A stretch of 64,000 nt of DNA, taken from Phytoactinopolyspora halotolerans (GTDB taxonomy: Bacteria; Actinomycetota; Actinomycetes; Jiangellales; Jiangellaceae). The position numbers and the translations under genes are program-made. The stretch is taken from contig NZ_JAAGOA010000001.1 in assembly GCF_010550675.1 (NCBI RefSeq), positions 310,001 through 374,000 on the forward strand, in the 5' to 3' direction. This document shows positions 61,903 to 64,000 of the stretch, piece by piece (within the stretch, counting starts at the first letter, position 1; every line of letters begins with the position of its first letter). The notes under the pieces are model-generated. The model searched no databases. It was not told the origin of the DNA and was given only the letters and a program-made list of their open reading frames with translations.

Positions 61903-63228
61903 ATGCGGGTGCCTGGCACGGGACGCACCATCGGTGGCAGAGCTGGAGACCCGTTCCGTCCTCGTCGGGTAGCGATGCTCAGCGTGCACACGTCCCCCCT
62001 GGACCGGCCGGGCGGCGGTGACGCCGGCGGGATGAACGTGTACGTCCTGCACCTGGCGAAACAACTCGCGCGGCTCGACGTTGAGGTCGAGATCTTCACC
62101 CGAGCCACATCGTCCCGATCCGTGCCGGTGGTCGAGGCGTGTCCAGGGGTGACGGTGCGGCACGTCGAGACGGGACCGGGCAGGCAGCCGACCAAGGAGA
62201 GCCTGTCCGCGCGATTACACCGGTTCGCATCCGCCGTGTTGCGGGTCGAAGCCGCCCACGGGCGCGGCCATTACGACATGGTGCACTCGCACTACTGGCT
62301 GTCCGGCCAGGTGGGCGGCGTGGTGGCGGAACATTGGGGCGTGCCGCTCGTGCATTCGATGCACACGATGGCCAAAGTGAAGAACCTCGCGCTCGCCGCC
62401 GGCGACGAGCCGGAGCCACCGGCGCGCGAAGCCGGGGAGGAAGGCGTGGTTTCGGCGTCCGACCTGCTGATCGCCAATGCCGACGACGAGGCGCACCAGC
62501 TGGTCCGTCTTTACGGTGCCGACCCTGATCAAGTGGCGACGGTCTGGCCGGGCGTGGACCTGGCGACGTTCACCCCGGGGCGCCGGCAGCGCGCGCGTGC
62601 CCGGCTGGGACTCGCTCCCGACGCTGTGGTGCTGCTGTACGCAGGTCGGATCCAGCCGCTCAAAGCCCCGGATGTGCTCATCCGCGCGGCGGCGCGGCTG
62701 CTCGCGGTGCGGCCGCAGCTGCGCAGCCGTCTGCTGGTGCCGGTGGTCGGCGGTCCCTCCGGCAATGGCCTCGCCCGCCCGCACGGCCTGGTCGACCTGG
62801 CCCGTGAGCTCCGGGTGGATGATGTCGTGCGATTCCACCCGCCGGTGGAGCAGTCGGTGCTCGCCGACTGGTACCGGGCCGCCGACCTGACCGTCGTTCC
62901 CTCATACAACGAGTCGTTCGGGTTGGTGGCGCTGGAGTCGCAGGCGTGTGGCACGCCCGTGCTGGCGTCGTCGGTCGGCGGTCTGCGCACGGCGGTCGCG
63001 GATGGCGTATCCGGCGTGCTTCTCGCCGATCATGAACCCGACACCTGGGCGCGCACTATGGGGGAACTCATCGATGACCCGGCCCGGATGCGCCGGCTCC
63101 AGTCGGGTGCCGTGGCGCACGCGTCGCGATTCGGATGGGACGCCACGGCCGCGAGTACGCTCGACGCATACGCGGTGGCATGCGAGCGTCGTCGGGCGGA
63201 GTTCTTCGAGGCGGTGACATGTCGGTGA
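61903..63228 (+). CDS. mshA: D-inositol-3-phosphate glycosyltransferase (mycothiol synthesis)
   Basis: 441-residue GT4 glycosyltransferase, first step of mycothiol synthesis: UDP-GlcNAc plus 1-L-myo-inositol 1-phosphate. Motifs: AMLSVHTSPLDRPGGGDAGG, GMNVYVLHLAKQLARL, VHSHYWLSGQVGGVVAEHWG, YAGRIQPLKAPDVLIRAAAR and the nucleotide-sugar motif ESFGLVALESQACGTPV. ATG at 61903 has AAGGGG three bases upstream. The mshA-YbjN-gpm order is conserved in actinobacteria. Its presence marks the organism as a mycothiol producer. Confidence 0.95.
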   Translation: MRVPGTGRTIGGRAGDPFRPRRVAMLSVHTSPLDRPGGGDAGGMNVYVLHLAKQLARLDVEVEIFTRATSSRSVPVVEACPGVTVRHVETGPGRQPTKESLSARLHRFASAVLRVEAAHGRGHYDMVHSHYWLSGQVGGVVAEHWGVPLVHSMHTMAKVKNLALAAGDEPEPPAREAGEEGVVSASDLLIANADDEAHQLVRLYGADPDQVATVWPGVDLATFTPGRRQRARARLGLAPDAVVLLYAGRIQPLKAPDVLIRAAARLLAVRPQLRSRLLVPVVGGPSGNGLARPHGLVDLARELRVDDVVRFHPPVEQSVLADWYRAADLTVVPSYNESFGLVALESQACGTPVLASSVGGLRTAVADGVSGVLLADHEPDTWARTMGELIDDPARMRRLQSGAVAHASRFGWDATAASTLDAYAVACERRRAEFFEAVTCR

Positions 63229-63725
63229 ACGACACTCACGCGCGCGAGATCGTGCGCGACTACCTCCGATCGGCCGGCCAGCCCTGGGAGGAGAGCGCGC
63301 CCGGCGTCTTCTCGGTGGAACTCCCCGGGGAGCGCAAGCTCAAGACAGCGTGCAGTCTCGCCGCGCGCGATCACAGCCTCGTCGTCAACGCCTTCGTGGC
63401 GCGACGGCCCGATGAGAACCACGACGCCGTCCACCGCTGGCTGCTGGAACGCAACGCGCGGCTATCCGGCATCGCCTTCGCGGTCGACCGGGCCGGCGAC
63501 ATCTACCTGGTGGCCCGCCTGCCGCTGCACGCCGTCACGCCCGACGAGCTGGACCGGCTCCTCGGCGCGATCCTCGATACGGCGGACACGTCGTTCAACA
63601 CCATCCTCGAGCTCGGGTTCGCCGAGTCGATCCGGCAAGAATGGAGATGGCGGCTCTCTCGCGGTGAGTCCACCCGTAACCTCGCCGCGTTCGAGCACCT
63701 CCGCCCCGACCAACTCGAACCGTGA
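63219..63725 (+). CDS. YbjN-domain protein
   Basis: 168-residue YbjN-family protein (SFNTILELGFAESIRQEWRW near its end, CSLAARDHSLVVNAFVARRP earlier). The fold resembles type III secretion chaperones. The actinobacterial member next to mshA is conserved (M. tuberculosis Rv0487) but of unknown function. ATG at 63219 is chosen for the family start and GAGG seven bases upstream; it overlaps the end of mshA by ten bases, implying coupling. Confidence 0.88.
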   Translation: MSVNDTHAREIVRDYLRSAGQPWEESAPGVFSVELPGERKLKTACSLAARDHSLVVNAFVARRPDENHDAVHRWLLERNARLSGIAFAVDRAGDIYLVARLPLHAVTPDELDRLLGAILDTADTSFNTILELGFAESIRQEWRWRLSRGESTRNLAAFEHLRPDQLEP

Positions 63726-63743
63726 GAAAGAGCTGAGCCCTAC

Positions 63744-63844
63744 GCGCGGGCGAGGGGAACCCTTCATGGTGTGGCGGGCATCAGCGAGGACGAGCTCCAG
63801 CGAGGACGAGTCTGCTGGGCGGGAAGGGTTCCCCTCGCCCGCGC
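63744..63844. terminator. 21-bp perfect inverted repeat between the YbjN gene and gpm
   Basis: Arms at 63744-63764 and 63824-63844 are perfectly complementary over 21 bases (inner part GGCGAGGGGAACCCTT). The 59-base loop contains AGCGAGGACGAG twice in direct repeat, 16 bp apart. It lies 18 bp after the YbjN stop and could terminate the mshA operon before the gpm promoter. Confidence 0.7.
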
Positions 63845-63905
63845 CACCGGAGCGGCTTTCATCACGTATCGCCGGGGCGCAGGCCGCTCGATGCGCCCCT
63901 CTCGC

Positions 63906-63911
63906 TACGCT
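63906..63911 (+). promoter_or_regulatory. -10 box of a probable leaderless promoter (gpm)
   Basis: TACGCT ends six bases before the gpm ATG at 63918. Confidence 0.5.
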
Positions 63912-63917
63912 CGGGGT

Positions 63918-64000
63918 ATGACCTACCGCTTGGTGCTGCTCCGCCACGGCGAGAGCGAATGGAACGCGAAGAACCTCTTCACCGGCTGGGTCGATGTCGA
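63918..64000 (+). CDS. gpm: Phosphoglycerate mutase, N-terminal part (3' end outside window)
   Basis: The first 27 codons read [20 protein letters not shown] then [17 protein letters not shown] contains the catalytic His of the cofactor-dependent phosphoglycerate mutase family and FTGWVDV is typical of GpmA. It interconverts 3- and 2-phosphoglycerate in glycolysis. The ATG is leaderless by position. The neighbourhood (mshA, YbjN, gpm) matches mycobacteria. The gene runs off the right edge. Confidence 0.9.
   Translation, partial: MTYRLVLLRHGESEWNAKNLFTGWVDV

Noticed and set aside
61683-62021. 112-codon plus-strand frame before and into mshA
   Set aside because: It overlaps mshA out of frame, has no ribosome-binding site and no recognisable product.

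Overview
The window is about 64 kb of high-GC DNA with actinobacterial gene content: Lsr2, mycothiol biosynthesis (MshA), an ECF41 sigma factor, an HTH-MurA fusion, and many apparently leaderless genes with a TAnnnT box 6-8 nt before the start codon. Plant-sugar utilisation genes and osmolyte uptake suggest a soil or plant-associated actinomycete. A Jiangellales-type genome is a guess. I see no rRNA, tRNA, CRISPR array, transposase or prophage gene.

Layout. 1-6 kb: the end of a GH95 fucosidase, a GH51 arabinofuranosidase, a DrrAB-type exporter with divergent PadR, and a GNAT enzyme. 6.2-11.8 kb: an araB-araD-araA operon with its LacI-type regulator; near-identical operators lie before araB and the GH51 gene. 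11.9-19.7 kb: Fpg/Nei, Aat, EcsC and DinB-like proteins, the Ogt/AdaA-AlkA alkylation-repair pair and the HTH-MurA fusion. 19.7-23.5 kb: an OpuC-type compatible-solute ABC system with a divergent ATPase. 23.5-30.9 kb: DUF1684, two PH-domain membrane proteins, panD, small membrane proteins, a lipoprotein, and an MFS/LacI pair. 31-44.4 kb: a cofactor and housekeeping cluster (DUF2520, panC, nadB, nadC, coaX, lysS, acetyltransferase, lsr2) interrupted by a three-gene ABC exporter and by an ECF41/epimerase/STAS island. 44.4-47.4 kb: FAH hydrolase, an LldD-like oxidase and a FadR-type regulator with two operators. 47.5-56.2 kb: an L-rhamnose module (GH78 rhamnosidase, LacI regulator, rhaI, rhaEW, rhaB) with matching operators before the rhamnosidase and rhaI. 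56.3-64 kb: a fused two-half ABC exporter, an L,D-transpeptidase, mshA, a YbjN protein and the start of gpm.

The arabinose and rhamnose modules pair secreted-polymer glycosidases with kinase/isomerase/aldolase pathways under local LacI control. The pan and coaX genes feed coenzyme A synthesis, and nadB/nadC feed NAD synthesis.

The most unusual signal is a family of four palindromic elements, each exactly 92 bp (6663, 31894, 39216, 56231). Each sits between two converging genes. Reading from either end, each meets a stop in all three frames, and four of the eight flanking genes end inside one. Two copies coincide with breaks in the conserved pan-nad-coaX-lysS-lsr2 gene order. A second, roughly 50-bp palindrome family with a related TGATCATG tip occurs twice (28363, 52584).
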